A DNA stretch of 9,450 nucleotides, from positions 1 through 9,450 of the forward strand of contig NZ_CAUYTL010000059.1 in the NCBI RefSeq assembly GCF_963575615.1, given 5' to 3'. Origin of the DNA: Listeria_A hofi. GTDB lineage: Bacteria > Bacillota > Bacilli > Lactobacillales > Listeriaceae. Shown one piece after another: positions 1 to 6,515 of the stretch; the stretch's first letter is position 1; each line of letters begins with the position of its first letter. The position numbers and the translations under genes are program-made. The notes beneath the pieces are model-generated. The model made no database searches. It saw only the letters and a program-made list of their open reading frames with translations, and was not told where the DNA came from.

Positions 1-337
1 ATTTGGTGGGAACCACTTCATAAGAACCGCTTGTGGATTACATGCTCACGTTGTTCGCATGCATATTGAGGTTCTAATTTGGTGGGAACCAACTTCATAA
101 GAACCGCTTGTGGATTACATGCTCACGTTGTTCGCATGCATATTGAGGTTCTAATTTGGTGGGAACCACTTCATAAGAACCACTTGTGGATTACATGCTC
201 ACGTTGTTCGCATGCATATTGAGGTTCTAATTTGGTGGGAACCACTTCATAAGAACCACTTGTGGATTACATGCTCACGTTGTTCGCATGCATATTGAGG
301 TTCTAATTCAGTGGTATCCACTTCATAAGAACCTCAA
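1..337. repeat. Tandem array of a 76-bp unit, about 4.4 copies
   Basis: Four nearly identical units lie head to tail at 1-76, 77-153, 154-229 and 230-305. A partial, diverged fifth starts at 306 and shares only the first 28 or so bases. Unit 2 is 77 bp because of one extra A. Units 1 and 2 read AACCGCTTG where units 3 and 4 read AACCACTTG; the full units are otherwise the same. Each contains several inverted repeats: GTGG-3 nt-CCAC, an outer AGAACC...GGTTCT, and an inner CATGC-11 nt-GCATG. The array fills the whole stretch before thiN, and since the window opens exactly on a unit boundary it probably continues to the left. The unit length is not a multiple of three and I see no coding in it. 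Near identity suggests recent expansion by slippage or recombination. The function is unknown. Confidence 0.97.
295..337. other. Nested hairpin at the array end, just before the thiN ribosome site
   Basis: TTGAGGTTCT (295-304) is the exact reverse complement of AGAACCTCAA (328-337). Between them sits a second perfect hairpin, GTGG (311-314), TAT, CCAC (318-321). The structure ends four bases before the AGGGAGGG ribosome-binding site of thiN. No T-run follows, so it is not an intrinsic terminator. Weaker versions with six outer base pairs form at each junction between full units. It could stabilise or punctuate the rpe-thiN transcript; that role is inference. Confidence 0.7.
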
Positions 338-361
338 CAAAGGGAGGGTGAAACTATCTTA

Positions 362-1000
362 ATGAATATCCTACATATCATGGTCGGAGGTCCGGAATCG
401 GAACTTCCTGATCTATCTGTATATGATGCGTCTGTTCCATGGATTGGTGTGGATCGTGGTGCCATTGGTCTTACGGAAAGAGGAATTATACCAATTATCG
501 CAATGGGGGACTTTGATTCTCTTTCAAAAACCGAATTGGAGCACTTAAAAACTATTACTGAAGTTACGGAATTTCCTGCTGAAAAAGATGAAACAGATAC
601 CGCAATTGGTCTGAAATGGGCACTGAATCAGAAGCCCGATCTCATCCGTATTTTTGGTGCAACGGGTGGTCGACTAGATCATTTGCTGGCCAACATCATG
701 ATGCTTATGCAACCGGAATTCTTGGATGTAATCTCGAAAATCGAACTCATTGATCGCTATAATTATATTAAAATGTACACACCTGGTGAATATTCTGTTT
801 CCAAAATCCAAGATAAAAAATATGCTGCCTTCATCACAATGGCAAATGTCACGAAGCTTACATTAAAAGGATTTAAATATCCGTTAATCGAAGCAAATTA
901 TCCGTTTGGAGCCGCGCTTTCTAGCAATGAATTTTTAGCAGAACGGGGTACGTTTTCCTTTCAAACGGGCTTAATTTTATTTATTCAAAGTAACGACTAG
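362..1000 (+). CDS. thiN: Thiamine pyrophosphokinase
   Basis: This cytoplasmic enzyme transfers pyrophosphate from ATP to thiamine, giving thiamine diphosphate. The 212-residue protein has the usual family length and motifs: an N-terminal VGGP, GVDRGA near residue 30, the GDFDSL acidic motif near 50, FPAEKDETDTAIG near 72-84, and GATGGRLDHLLAN near 100, the substrate and metal site. The C-terminal half is the beta-sandwich thiamine-binding domain. ATG 362 follows an AGGGAGGG site at 341-348 with long spacing (13 nt); no in-frame ATG, GTG or TTG lies between them. In Bacillus and Listeria this gene (yloS/thiN) follows rpe and precedes rpmB. I see no TPP riboswitch in the upstream 361 bp, so it is probably read with the preceding operon. 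Two short genes follow closely and share its terminator. Confidence 0.95.
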   Translation: MNILHIMVGGPESELPDLSVYDASVPWIGVDRGAIGLTERGIIPIIAMGDFDSLSKTELEHLKTITEVTEFPAEKDETDTAIGLKWALNQKPDLIRIFGATGGRLDHLLANIMMLMQPEFLDVISKIELIDRYNYIKMYTPGEYSVSKIQDKKYAAFITMANVTKLTLKGFKYPLIEANYPFGAALSSNEFLAERGTFSFQTGLILFIQSND

Positions 1001-1012
1001 AGGAGTATTGCA

Positions 1013-1372
1013 ATGAAAGATAATACAGTTTTAATCGCAAAAAGATCAAAAATAGCCCTGATTATCACGATTATAGGACTTGTTTTAAGTGTTCTTGTAC
1101 AAATTTCGACATTTATCAATCTCGGAAAAAGTGATGCTAATCCACTGTATAATGCCTTGATGAGCATGACTTATATTGGCCTATTTTTCATGGTTATCGC
1201 GGCAGTTGGACTGGTATTTCTCATCAAGAAAAGCTATTATAAAGCTGGACTGACGCTTACTATAACTGGAATTGCCTGCGCTATATTTGTCAATCCGTTC
1301 CCTGGAATTGCGATTCTTATCGGAGGAGTTATCACGTCTAATGTCGATAAACTAGAAAAGGGCGAACGATGA
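1013..1372 (+). CDS. Small four-helix membrane protein, possibly DUF4064-like
   Basis: The 119-residue protein is almost entirely membrane. A short basic N-terminus (KRSK near residue 11) leads into hydrophobic segments at about 15-35, 52-71, 78-92 and 95-108, followed by a charged tail (DKLEKGER). Its size, the basic start and a last segment of PGIAILIGG type resemble the DUF4064 small membrane proteins of Gram-positive bacteria, but I assign this only by general appearance. ATG 1013 has a clear AGGAG site at 1001-1005 and lies 12 bp after the thiN stop. It overlaps the following lipoprotein gene by an ATGA junction, so the two are very likely translationally coupled and may act together at the membrane. 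No catalytic motif is visible and the function is unknown. Confidence 0.85.
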   Translation: MKDNTVLIAKRSKIALIITIIGLVLSVLVQISTFINLGKSDANPLYNALMSMTYIGLFFMVIAAVGLVFLIKKSYYKAGLTLTITGIACAIFVNPFPGIAILIGGVITSNVDKLEKGER

Positions 1373-1875
1373 TGAGAAAAATTTTTCAATCCTTACTATC
1401 AATGAGTCTAATTTTCGCGCTTACCGCTTGTTCTACTGCCCCGAATGGATTAAATGATAATAAGAGTGCGAGTCCTGATAAAACAGCGGATGAACTGGCG
1501 ACGCAGACAATTAAAGCAGTTTTTGACAACAATCAGGTGGGTGTTCAAAAAAATACAGCTGGAAATGAGCCGCTTGACTTGCCATCGTATAAAAGCAACT
1601 ATCAAGAAATAATGGGATCTAAAGACTACTTATATGGAGCCTATTACCAACGAGACAAAATTTATTATTTGTTTACCTTTCTTGATAACGAAGAATTAGA
1701 GAAATTAGAGTTGACTTTGCAAAAAGTGAATGATGCTTGGCAGGTGGTGGCCTTAACTCCATGGGATACGAAAGGAACGAAGTTGACCGAAAAGGAAATC
1801 TACAACAAGATAGGAAAAGGAAGAGGCGAGGACGTTCGGATTTTTGAACGCGGTGCTAATTTTATGAGAATGTAG
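1369..1875 (+). CDS. Small predicted lipoprotein of unknown function
   Basis: The 168-residue protein starts with a lipoprotein signal: MMRK, a hydrophobic stretch at about 5-20, and lipobox LTAC with Cys21 as the lipidated residue. The mature protein, about 148 residues, would be anchored outside the membrane. It opens with a low-complexity linker (Asn, Ser, Asp rich, to about residue 38) and continues as a compact mixed domain with alternating strands (YYQRDKIYYLFTFLD, then LELTLQKVNDAWQVVAL). That pattern recalls small cystatin- or NTF2-like extracytoplasmic domains, a guess from layout only. Translation could begin at ATG 1369 (4-bp overlap with the previous gene) or at the adjacent ATG 1372; lipobox placement suits both. 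It is the last gene before the terminator at 1882-1922. I recognise no named family. Confidence 0.85.
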   Translation: MMRKIFQSLLSMSLIFALTACSTAPNGLNDNKSASPDKTADELATQTIKAVFDNNQVGVQKNTAGNEPLDLPSYKSNYQEIMGSKDYLYGAYYQRDKIYYLFTFLDNEELEKLELTLQKVNDAWQVVALTPWDTKGTKLTEKEIYNKIGKGRGEDVRIFERGANFMRM

Positions 1876-1881
1876 AAGATG

Positions 1882-1922
1882 GAATCTGGCAAACGTATAT
1901 CTTGTCAGGTTCTGATTTTTTT
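1882..1922 (+). terminator. Intrinsic terminator of the thiN operon
   Basis: GAATCTGGCAA (1882-1892) pairs with TTGTCAGGTTC (1902-1912) over 11 positions, two of them G-U in RNA, with a 9-nt loop. A run of seven T follows at 1916-1922. It begins seven bases after the lipoprotein stop codon, so it closes the thiN, membrane protein and lipoprotein unit and separates it from araR. Confidence 0.85.
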
Positions 1923-1959
1923 ATCTAGAAGCTTTTAGAAGCCTTAACTAGGAAATATT

Positions 1960-1968
1960 TGATATAGT
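1960..1968 (+). promoter_or_regulatory. Candidate extended -10 promoter for araR
   Basis: TGATATAGT contains a TG extension followed by TATAGT (five of six to TATAAT), about 100 bp before the araR start. I find no convincing -35 at standard spacing. It lies after the upstream terminator, so araR needs a promoter in this interval, and this is the best match I see. Confidence 0.4.
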
Positions 1969-2023
1969 ATTTATTAGTGAAAAGTAAATTTGTTTTTCTT
2001 ACATAGCTCACTTTAGCTAGTTA

Positions 2024-2039
2024 ATGAATCCGTACACTT
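2024..2039 (+). promoter_or_regulatory. Weak AraR-type operator half-site in the araR leader
   Basis: TCCGTACA at 2029-2036 matches one half of the AraR-type site seen twice in the divergent ara region (TNCGTACA), but the other half is poor. It lies between the candidate promoter and the araR ribosome site, where autoregulation would act. In B. subtilis AraR represses its own gene. The match is weak enough to arise by chance. Confidence 0.3.
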
Positions 2040-2055
2040 TCTTGATGCGGGGAAA

Positions 2056-2071
2056 AAGGAGTAAGTATATG
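2056..2071 (+). promoter_or_regulatory. Ribosome-binding site that fixes the araR start
   Basis: AAGGAG (2056-2061) stands seven bases before ATG 2069. The upstream in-frame ATG at 2024 has no comparable site, so 2069 is the chosen start. Confidence 0.85.
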
Positions 2072-3154
2072 AATCAATCGAAATATCAAATAATTGCTGA
2101 GGATATACGTACAAAAATTTTATCTGGGGACTATCCTCAAGATACTACGATTCCACCTGAATTGAAACTGCAAGAGGACTATGGGGTAAGTCGTCACACC
2201 GTTCGTCAAGCAATTGCTGTGCTGGTTAATGAAGGGTTATTGCGAAAAGAAAAAGGATCAGGAACTTATGTAGATAATCAATATAAAAAGGAGAATATCC
2301 AGCGAAGTAAGCATAAAACAATCGGCGTCATTACCACATACTTATCTGACTATATCTTCCCTTCAATCATTCGTGGTATTGAAACTTCGCTCCGCAGTAA
2401 AAATTATTCATTGTTGTTGGCGAGTACAAACAATGATTACGTAGCGGAAAAAGATTGTTTGCAAAAGATGATTGATCAAGGTGTGGATGGTTTAATTGTT
2501 GAGCCAACGAAAAGTGCGTTATATAATCCTAATTTAGCCTTATACGTTAGTTTACGCGAACGGGGAATCCCAATTGTTATGATTAATGCAAGATACGAAG
2601 AATTAAATATCCCTTACATTTGTGTTGATGATGTTTTAGTAGGTTACTTAGCTACGGAATATCTGATTAAAAAGCAACATAAACAGCTTCTTTTTGTTGC
2701 GAAAACTGATGATTTACAAGGAAAGTATCGATTGAAAGGGTTTATTGAAGCTTGCGAGAAGTATGAAATCCGATTCTCAGAAGGTGATGTCATTACTTAT
2801 ACGACAGAAACTCGTGAGCAAGTTATCAATCAAATTTTAGAAAGACTTGCTCAAAAAGATGTGACTGGGATTATTTGCTACAACGATCAAATTGCTAACC
2901 TACTTGCGACGGAGTTAATAGAAAAAGGGCATAAAATTCCAGATGATTTTTCGATTGTTGGAAATGATGATTCATCACTTAGCAGAGTTGGTAGCGTTAA
3001 ATTAACGACTTTGAGTCACCCTAAGGAAGAAATGGGAAAAGACGCGGCTAATTGGATTGTTCGATCAATTGAGACGGGCACTCGAGAGGAGAATATTCGT
3101 TACATTCCTGCGCTAATTGAGAGAGAGTCAGTTAAAAGAATAGAAATAAAGTAA
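2069..3154 (+). CDS. araR: Arabinose operon repressor, GntR-type DNA binding with LacI-like sensor
   Basis: AraR represses arabinose genes in Gram-positive bacteria and releases DNA when it binds L-arabinose. From ATG 2069 the protein has 361 residues, close to the roughly 362 of B. subtilis AraR. Residues 1-68 are a GntR winged helix: KYQIIAEDIRTKILSG, then IPPELKLQEDYGVSRHTVRQAI (recognition helix) and the wing GSGTYV. From about residue 80, starting at KTIGVITTY, a periplasmic-binding/LacI-type effector domain runs to the end. This pairing is the hallmark of AraR. The start is set by AAGGAG seven bases upstream; the in-frame ATG at 2024 would add 15 residues that do not fit the family. Its neighbours are a sugar transporter and araBDA, with matching operators at 4761-4776 and 4813-4828. 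A strong terminator follows six bases after the stop. Confidence 0.93.
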   Translation: MNQSKYQIIAEDIRTKILSGDYPQDTTIPPELKLQEDYGVSRHTVRQAIAVLVNEGLLRKEKGSGTYVDNQYKKENIQRSKHKTIGVITTYLSDYIFPSIIRGIETSLRSKNYSLLLASTNNDYVAEKDCLQKMIDQGVDGLIVEPTKSALYNPNLALYVSLRERGIPIVMINARYEELNIPYICVDDVLVGYLATEYLIKKQHKQLLFVAKTDDLQGKYRLKGFIEACEKYEIRFSEGDVITYTTETREQVINQILERLAQKDVTGIICYNDQIANLLATELIEKGHKIPDDFSIVGNDDSSLSRVGSVKLTTLSHPKEEMGKDAANWIVRSIETGTREENIRYIPALIERESVKRIEIK

Positions 3155-3159
3155 AGCGG

Positions 3160-3211
3160 GGGGCATCCCACATGAGCAGAAGCTGACCATGTGGGATGCC
3201 CCAGTTTTTTT
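3160..3211 (+). terminator. Very strong intrinsic terminator of araR
   Basis: A perfect 15-bp stem, GGGGCATCCCACATG (3160-3174) with its complement at 3188-3202, a 13-nt loop and seven T at 3205-3211. On the opposite strand the hairpin is followed only by a mixed T-rich stretch, so it probably acts mainly on araR. It may also limit read-through from the convergent transporter gene, whose stop at 3293 has only a short weak hairpin (ATCCG/CGGAT, 3238-3255) after it. Confidence 0.95.
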
Positions 3212-3292
3212 GTTTGCGTATACTTTAAGTGACAAATCCGATTAACAACGGATAGAGAAAGGGAGGAAGCTAATGGCCTTGCCCTCTTGATT

Positions 3293-4684
3293 CTATATAC
3301 GGACTTCCTCTGTACTTTGTTTCCCGTCTTGTTCGATTTCTTCAAGCGTACGACCGCGTGTCTCTGGAACACAGAAACGGATGAATAATACACCTAGGAA
3401 ACATATAATTCCAAAAATAGCGAATACGGCTTCTTGAGACATGTAGACAGTCATGATAGGGAATAGCAACCCAACTAGAAACGAACCAATCCAGTTGAAC
3501 GAGGATGCTAGCCCAGATGCTCGGCCGCGAATGGCTAATGGGAAAATTTCACCAACGATTACCCAAGTTAATGGTGCCCAAGTGCAAGAATAGAAGGCTA
3601 CATAGATAGAAAGAAAAATGAGCATTGTCATTGGGCTCGCATCAGATTTTACAAACGTATTTAAGATTGCTGGTAAGATGAAGGAAAGCCCCATCACAGC
3701 TCCACCAACAGTTAACAAAGTACGGCGATTAAACTTATCGGCAATGATTAAGAAGAATAAGGCACCGAGAACAAGGATGACACCTTGGATGATAGGCCAC
3801 ATGAGCGCTTCACTAGCAGCATGACCAGTTGCTTTTTCAACAATTAACGGAATGTAATAAAAAATGGCGTTGGCTCCTTGGAATTGCTGAAAAGCAGCTA
3901 CCCCAATTCCAGCGATTACAAGTGCTCGGTAGCGGCCAGATAGAAGCGTGCCCCAAGTAGTTGAATTTGCTATTTGTTCTTCTTGTTTAGCTGTTTGAAT
4001 AATTTGATCAAGTTCTTGGCCAACTTCTCCTGGTTTTCTAATATAGCTAAGAACTTTACGTGCTTCATCTAGTTTATTCGTTTTTACAAGAAATCGTGGT
4101 GATTCGGGAAGCATTAAAACACCAAAGAAAAGAATAATTGCTGGAACCGCTGCCATTCCAAGCATCAAGCGCCAAGCCCACTCCTCGGGAAGCCCCTTTA
4201 GCAGGAAATCAATAATGTAGGAAAGGAGCATACCGGAAACTATCATTACTTGGTTGATACCGGATAATCGTCCGCGAAGCTTAGCCGGTGACATTTCAGA
4301 CATATAAGAAGGAACTAAAGCTGACGCAGCTCCCACGGCTAGTCCGAGTAATACTCTGGATCCGATTAGGAAATATTGTCCGTTGTGCGGAGATATTCCA
4401 CATAGGATAGATCCAACGACAAAAATAATAGCAGCAATCAAAATCATCTTGCGCCGCCCTAATCTATCGGAGAGTATTCCTGCTACTGCGCCGCCAAATA
4501 TGGCACCTAGCATGACGGCTGATGTAATCCATCCGATTAGTCCAGCATGTCCGTTTAGATTCCAATCTTCTTGAAGAAATGGCAGTGCACCAGTCATTAC
4601 TCCAATATCGTAACCGAACAATATGCCACCAAAGGCTCCGAAAAAGTAGATAAATGATGCCGAGATTTTCTTTTCATTTTTCAT
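3293..4684 (-). CDS. araE: MFS sugar/proton symporter, AraE/AraT type (probable L-arabinose transporter)
   Basis: This 463-residue membrane protein belongs to the sugar porter family of the major facilitator superfamily, with 12 predicted helices; B. subtilis AraE has 464 residues. Family signatures appear in order: FGYDIGVMTGAL at about 23-34, DRLGRRK at 73-79, PESPRFLVK near 192, QQFQGANAIFYY near 266-277, ADKFNRRTL near 313, and PETRGRTLEEIE near 440. The AraE call rests on context: it diverges from araBDA, and its promoter spacer holds an AraR-type operator. Sequence motifs alone cannot separate arabinose from xylose, galactose or inositol porters. The start at 4684 gives a typical cytoplasmic N-terminus, with AGGGG about 11 bases upstream as a modest ribosome site. 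A cre-like site lies at its predicted transcription start. Confidence 0.88.
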   Translation of the reverse strand: MKNEKKISASFIYFFGAFGGILFGYDIGVMTGALPFLQEDWNLNGHAGLIGWITSAVMLGAIFGGAVAGILSDRLGRRKMILIAAIIFVVGSILCGISPHNGQYFLIGSRVLLGLAVGAASALVPSYMSEMSPAKLRGRLSGINQVMIVSGMLLSYIIDFLLKGLPEEWAWRLMLGMAAVPAIILFFGVLMLPESPRFLVKTNKLDEARKVLSYIRKPGEVGQELDQIIQTAKQEEQIANSTTWGTLLSGRYRALVIAGIGVAAFQQFQGANAIFYYIPLIVEKATGHAASEALMWPIIQGVILVLGALFFLIIADKFNRRTLLTVGGAVMGLSFILPAILNTFVKSDASPMTMLIFLSIYVAFYSCTWAPLTWVIVGEIFPLAIRGRASGLASSFNWIGSFLVGLLFPIMTVYMSQEAVFAIFGIICFLGVLFIRFCVPETRGRTLEEIEQDGKQSTEEVRI

Positions 4685-4737
4685 CTTGCTTTCAACCCCT
4701 TCATTTCATAAAATTTAAAAAATACGATTCTGCTTTA

Positions 4738-4751
4738 TGTAAGCATTTTCA
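4738..4751 (-). promoter_or_regulatory. Near-consensus cre site at the transporter start
   Basis: TGTAAGCATTTTCA fits the CcpA-binding consensus TGNAANCGNWNNCA except for A in place of the central G. It directly abuts the -10 of the transporter promoter and covers its predicted transcription start, a position where CcpA would block initiation. Confidence 0.6.
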
Positions 4752-4779
4752 TTCTACAATATTTGTTCGTACATATCAA
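4751..4779 (-). promoter_or_regulatory. araE: Promoter of the transporter gene
   Basis: On the minus strand, TTGATA (plus 4774-4779) and TAGAAT (plus 4751-4756) are separated by exactly 17 bp; each matches its sigma-A consensus at five of six positions. The predicted start lies near 4744, leaving a leader of about 60 bases. The spacer contains an AraR-type operator. Confidence 0.8.
4761..4776. promoter_or_regulatory. AraR-type operator 1 (transporter side)
   Basis: ATTTGTTCGTACATAT contains the imperfect palindrome TGTTC|GTACA centred at 4768/4769 and resembles the B. subtilis AraR operators as I remember them (ATTTGTNCGTACAAAT type). It lies inside the -35/-10 spacer of the transporter promoter, so bound AraR would exclude RNA polymerase. 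Confidence 0.8.
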
Positions 4780-4809
4780 GCTTTTTTTATATAAAATTTA
4801 TAATTCTAG

Positions 4810-4838
4810 TTGACATGTACGTACAAAAAAGGTAAATT
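4810..4838 (+). promoter_or_regulatory. Promoter of araBDA
   Basis: A perfect TTGACA (4810-4815), a 17-bp spacer and TAAATT (4833-4838, four of six). The predicted start is near 4845, giving a leader of about 47 bases before araB. The strong -35 and weak -10 fit a promoter that is tightly controlled; an AraR-type operator fills the spacer. Confidence 0.8.
4813..4828. promoter_or_regulatory. AraR-type operator 2 (araB side)
   Basis: ACATGTACGTACAAAA carries the perfect 10-bp palindrome TGTAC|GTACA at 4816-4825. It overlaps the end of the -35 and most of the spacer of the araB promoter. Its centre lies 52 bp from that of operator 1, close to five turns of B-DNA, so two AraR dimers would sit on the same face and could cooperate or loop. 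Confidence 0.8.
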
Positions 4839-4843
4839 TGAAA

Positions 4844-4857
4844 TGGAAGCGTTACTA
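4844..4857 (+). promoter_or_regulatory. Near-consensus cre site at the araB start
   Basis: TGGAAGCGTTACTA matches TGNAANCGNWNNCA at all positions but one (T for C at position 13) and retains the central CG. It covers the predicted transcription start of araBDA, so CcpA would act there as a block or roadblock when better sugars are present. Confidence 0.6.
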
Positions 4858-4876
4858 AAAATTTAATTCTATCTTG

Positions 4877-4894
4877 AAGGAGGTTTTTAAAATG
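4877..4894 (+). promoter_or_regulatory. Ribosome-binding site that fixes the araB start
   Basis: AAGGAGGT (4877-4884) is a full Shine-Dalgarno match seven bases before ATG 4892. A TTG in the same frame at 4874 overlaps this site region and lacks its own, so it is not used. Confidence 0.9.
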
Positions 4895-6499
4895 AATACA
4901 GAAGAGCTAAAGGCCCAAGAGATGTTGGACATTATTGATGGTCGTACATCCTTAGGAATCGAGTTTGGATCAACACGAATCAAGGCTGTTCTGATAGATT
5001 CTACATTTAGTGCGATAGCTACTGGAAGTTATGAATGGGAGAATCGATTAGAAAATGGCATTTGGACGTATTCGCTTGAAGATGTTTGGAAGGGTTTACG
5101 AATGAGTTATCGTAAGCTGGCAACTGAGGTTTTTGAGAAGTATGGTGAGACGCTTTCTTCGGTGGGGGCCATTGGGTTTAGTGCGATGATGCATGGTTAT
5201 ATGGCTTTTGATAAGGATGAACAATTATTAGTTCCATTTCGAACGTGGCGTAATTCTATGACACAAGAAGCAGAACGGGTATTAACAGAACGTTTTAACT
5301 TTAATATTCCACAGCGTTGGAGCATTGCTCATTTATATCAAGCAATTTTAAACAAAGAGGAACATAGGAGCCGAATCGAATATGTAACGACACTCGCTGG
5401 TTACATTCACTGGCAATTAACTGCTGAAAAAGTAATCGGGATAGGGGACGCATCTGGAATGTTTCCCATTGATACAGAAACGAAAACGTATGATCAAGAA
5501 ATGGTCGCTATTTTTGAACAATTAGCCGAAGAAGAAGGTTGTACTTTAAAAGTAAATTCGATCTTCCCAAAAGTATTGCTTGCTGGAGAGGATGCTGGCA
5601 AATTAACACAAGAAGGAGCCTATTTGCTTGATCCAACAGGTCATTTGAAGTCGGGTATTCCAATTTGCCCGCCTGAGGGAGATGCAGGAACTGGTATGGT
5701 TGCAACGAATAGCGTAGCAAAACGAACGGGGAATGTATCTGTTGGAACGTCAGCATTTGCGATGATTGTTCTGGAAAGGGAATTGCAAGCGGTTTATCCA
5801 GAGGTTGATTTAGTAACCACGCCGTCGGGAGAGGTTGTTGGTATGGTGCATACGAATAACTGCTCATCCGATATAAATGCGTGGATGCAACTATTCCAAG
5901 AAGTAACGGAGACTTTGGGGTTTGAAATTAGTAGAGATAGATTGTTTTCAATCTTGCTGAGAGAGGCGTTAAATGGTGATCCTGATTGTGGAGGTTTGCT
6001 GACTTATGGTTACTATTCTGGTGAAAATATTACAGGAATGAATGAAGGGCGCCCGTTATTTGTGCGTTCGCCAGACAGTCGATTTAATCTGGCTAACTTT
6101 ATGCGTGTTCACCTTGCTAGTGCATTTGGTGCGATGCGTATGGGGTTTGACATCTTAGAACGGGAGAATATTCAAATTGATACATTAGTTGGACACGGCG
6201 GAATTTTTAAAACACCTGAGGTTGGGCAACGTATACTTGCGACGGCTATGAGAGCACCTATCACTGTTTTAAATACGGCAAGTGAGGGTGGCGCGTGGGG
6301 AATTGCATTACTTGCTTCGTACATGAAATTTGGTAACGGGGAATCTCTAGCGGAATTTTTGAGGCAAAAGGTCTTTAAAGAAAAGCAAGGTGTGACGCTT
6401 AAGGCAACTGAGAATGAGTTAAATGGCTATGATGCGTTTATGGAGCGATATAGGAACGGATTAGCAATTGAGGAACAGGCGCTTGAAAAATTAACTTAG
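4892..6499 (+). CDS. araB: L-ribulokinase, FGGY family
   Basis: Ribulokinase uses ATP to convert L-ribulose to L-ribulose 5-phosphate, the second step of arabinose breakdown. From ATG 4892 it has 535 residues, shorter than the roughly 560 of B. subtilis or E. coli AraB and close to the Lactobacillus type, which it also resembles in motifs as I recall them. FGGY features are in order: SLGIEFGSTRIKAVLID at about 20-36 (phosphate-binding start), FSAMMHGYMAFD near 98-109 (sugar site), PPEGDAGTG with Asp264 as likely catalytic base, GNVSVGTSAFAM after it, and GHGGIFKTP and ASEGGAWGIALLA near the C-terminus (nucleotide site). It heads araB-araD-araA under the AraR-controlled promoter. Context with AraA and AraD supports L-ribulose as substrate; the family also includes xylulokinases and others. 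Confidence 0.92.
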   Translation: MNTEELKAQEMLDIIDGRTSLGIEFGSTRIKAVLIDSTFSAIATGSYEWENRLENGIWTYSLEDVWKGLRMSYRKLATEVFEKYGETLSSVGAIGFSAMMHGYMAFDKDEQLLVPFRTWRNSMTQEAERVLTERFNFNIPQRWSIAHLYQAILNKEEHRSRIEYVTTLAGYIHWQLTAEKVIGIGDASGMFPIDTETKTYDQEMVAIFEQLAEEEGCTLKVNSIFPKVLLAGEDAGKLTQEGAYLLDPTGHLKSGIPICPPEGDAGTGMVATNSVAKRTGNVSVGTSAFAMIVLERELQAVYPEVDLVTTPSGEVVGMVHTNNCSSDINAWMQLFQEVTETLGFEISRDRLFSILLREALNGDPDCGGLLTYGYYSGENITGMNEGRPLFVRSPDSRFNLANFMRVHLASAFGAMRMGFDILERENIQIDTLVGHGGIFKTPEVGQRILATAMRAPITVLNTASEGGAWGIALLASYMKFGNGESLAEFLRQKVFKEKQGVTLKATENELNGYDAFMERYRNGLAIEEQALEKLT

Positions 6500-6515
6500 T
6501 GGGGAGGAATTTTCG

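Noticed and set aside
1..337. CRISPR array
   Set aside because: Palindromic segments of about 37 bp alternate with segments of about 39 bp, which looks CRISPR-like, but the would-be spacers are all nearly identical and no cas gene is present. It is an ordinary tandem repeat.
1..361. TPP riboswitch upstream of thiN
   Set aside because: I find no thi-box core such as CTGAGA in this stretch, and it is filled by the repeat array.
2024..2068. Longer araR start at ATG 2024
   Set aside because: It lacks a good ribosome site and adds 15 residues before a GntR helix that normally begins near the N-terminus; ATG 2069 has AAGGAG at ideal spacing.
3264..3290. Tiny ORF after a GGGAGGAAG ribosome-like site
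   Set aside because: The ATG at 3273 is followed by only four more codons before a stop; probably chance.
3100..3393. 97-codon minus-strand ORF across the araR end and transporter end
   Set aside because: It overlaps two well-supported genes and the strong terminator, and its predicted protein has no recognisable features.
4874..4891. TTG start for araB
   Set aside because: The TTG overlaps the Shine-Dalgarno region that serves ATG 4892.
5508..5867. 119-codon minus-strand ORF inside araB
   Set aside because: It is antisense to a conserved kinase, with no ribosome site or family resemblance. The same applies to the antisense frames within araD (6652-6894) and araA (7937-8269).
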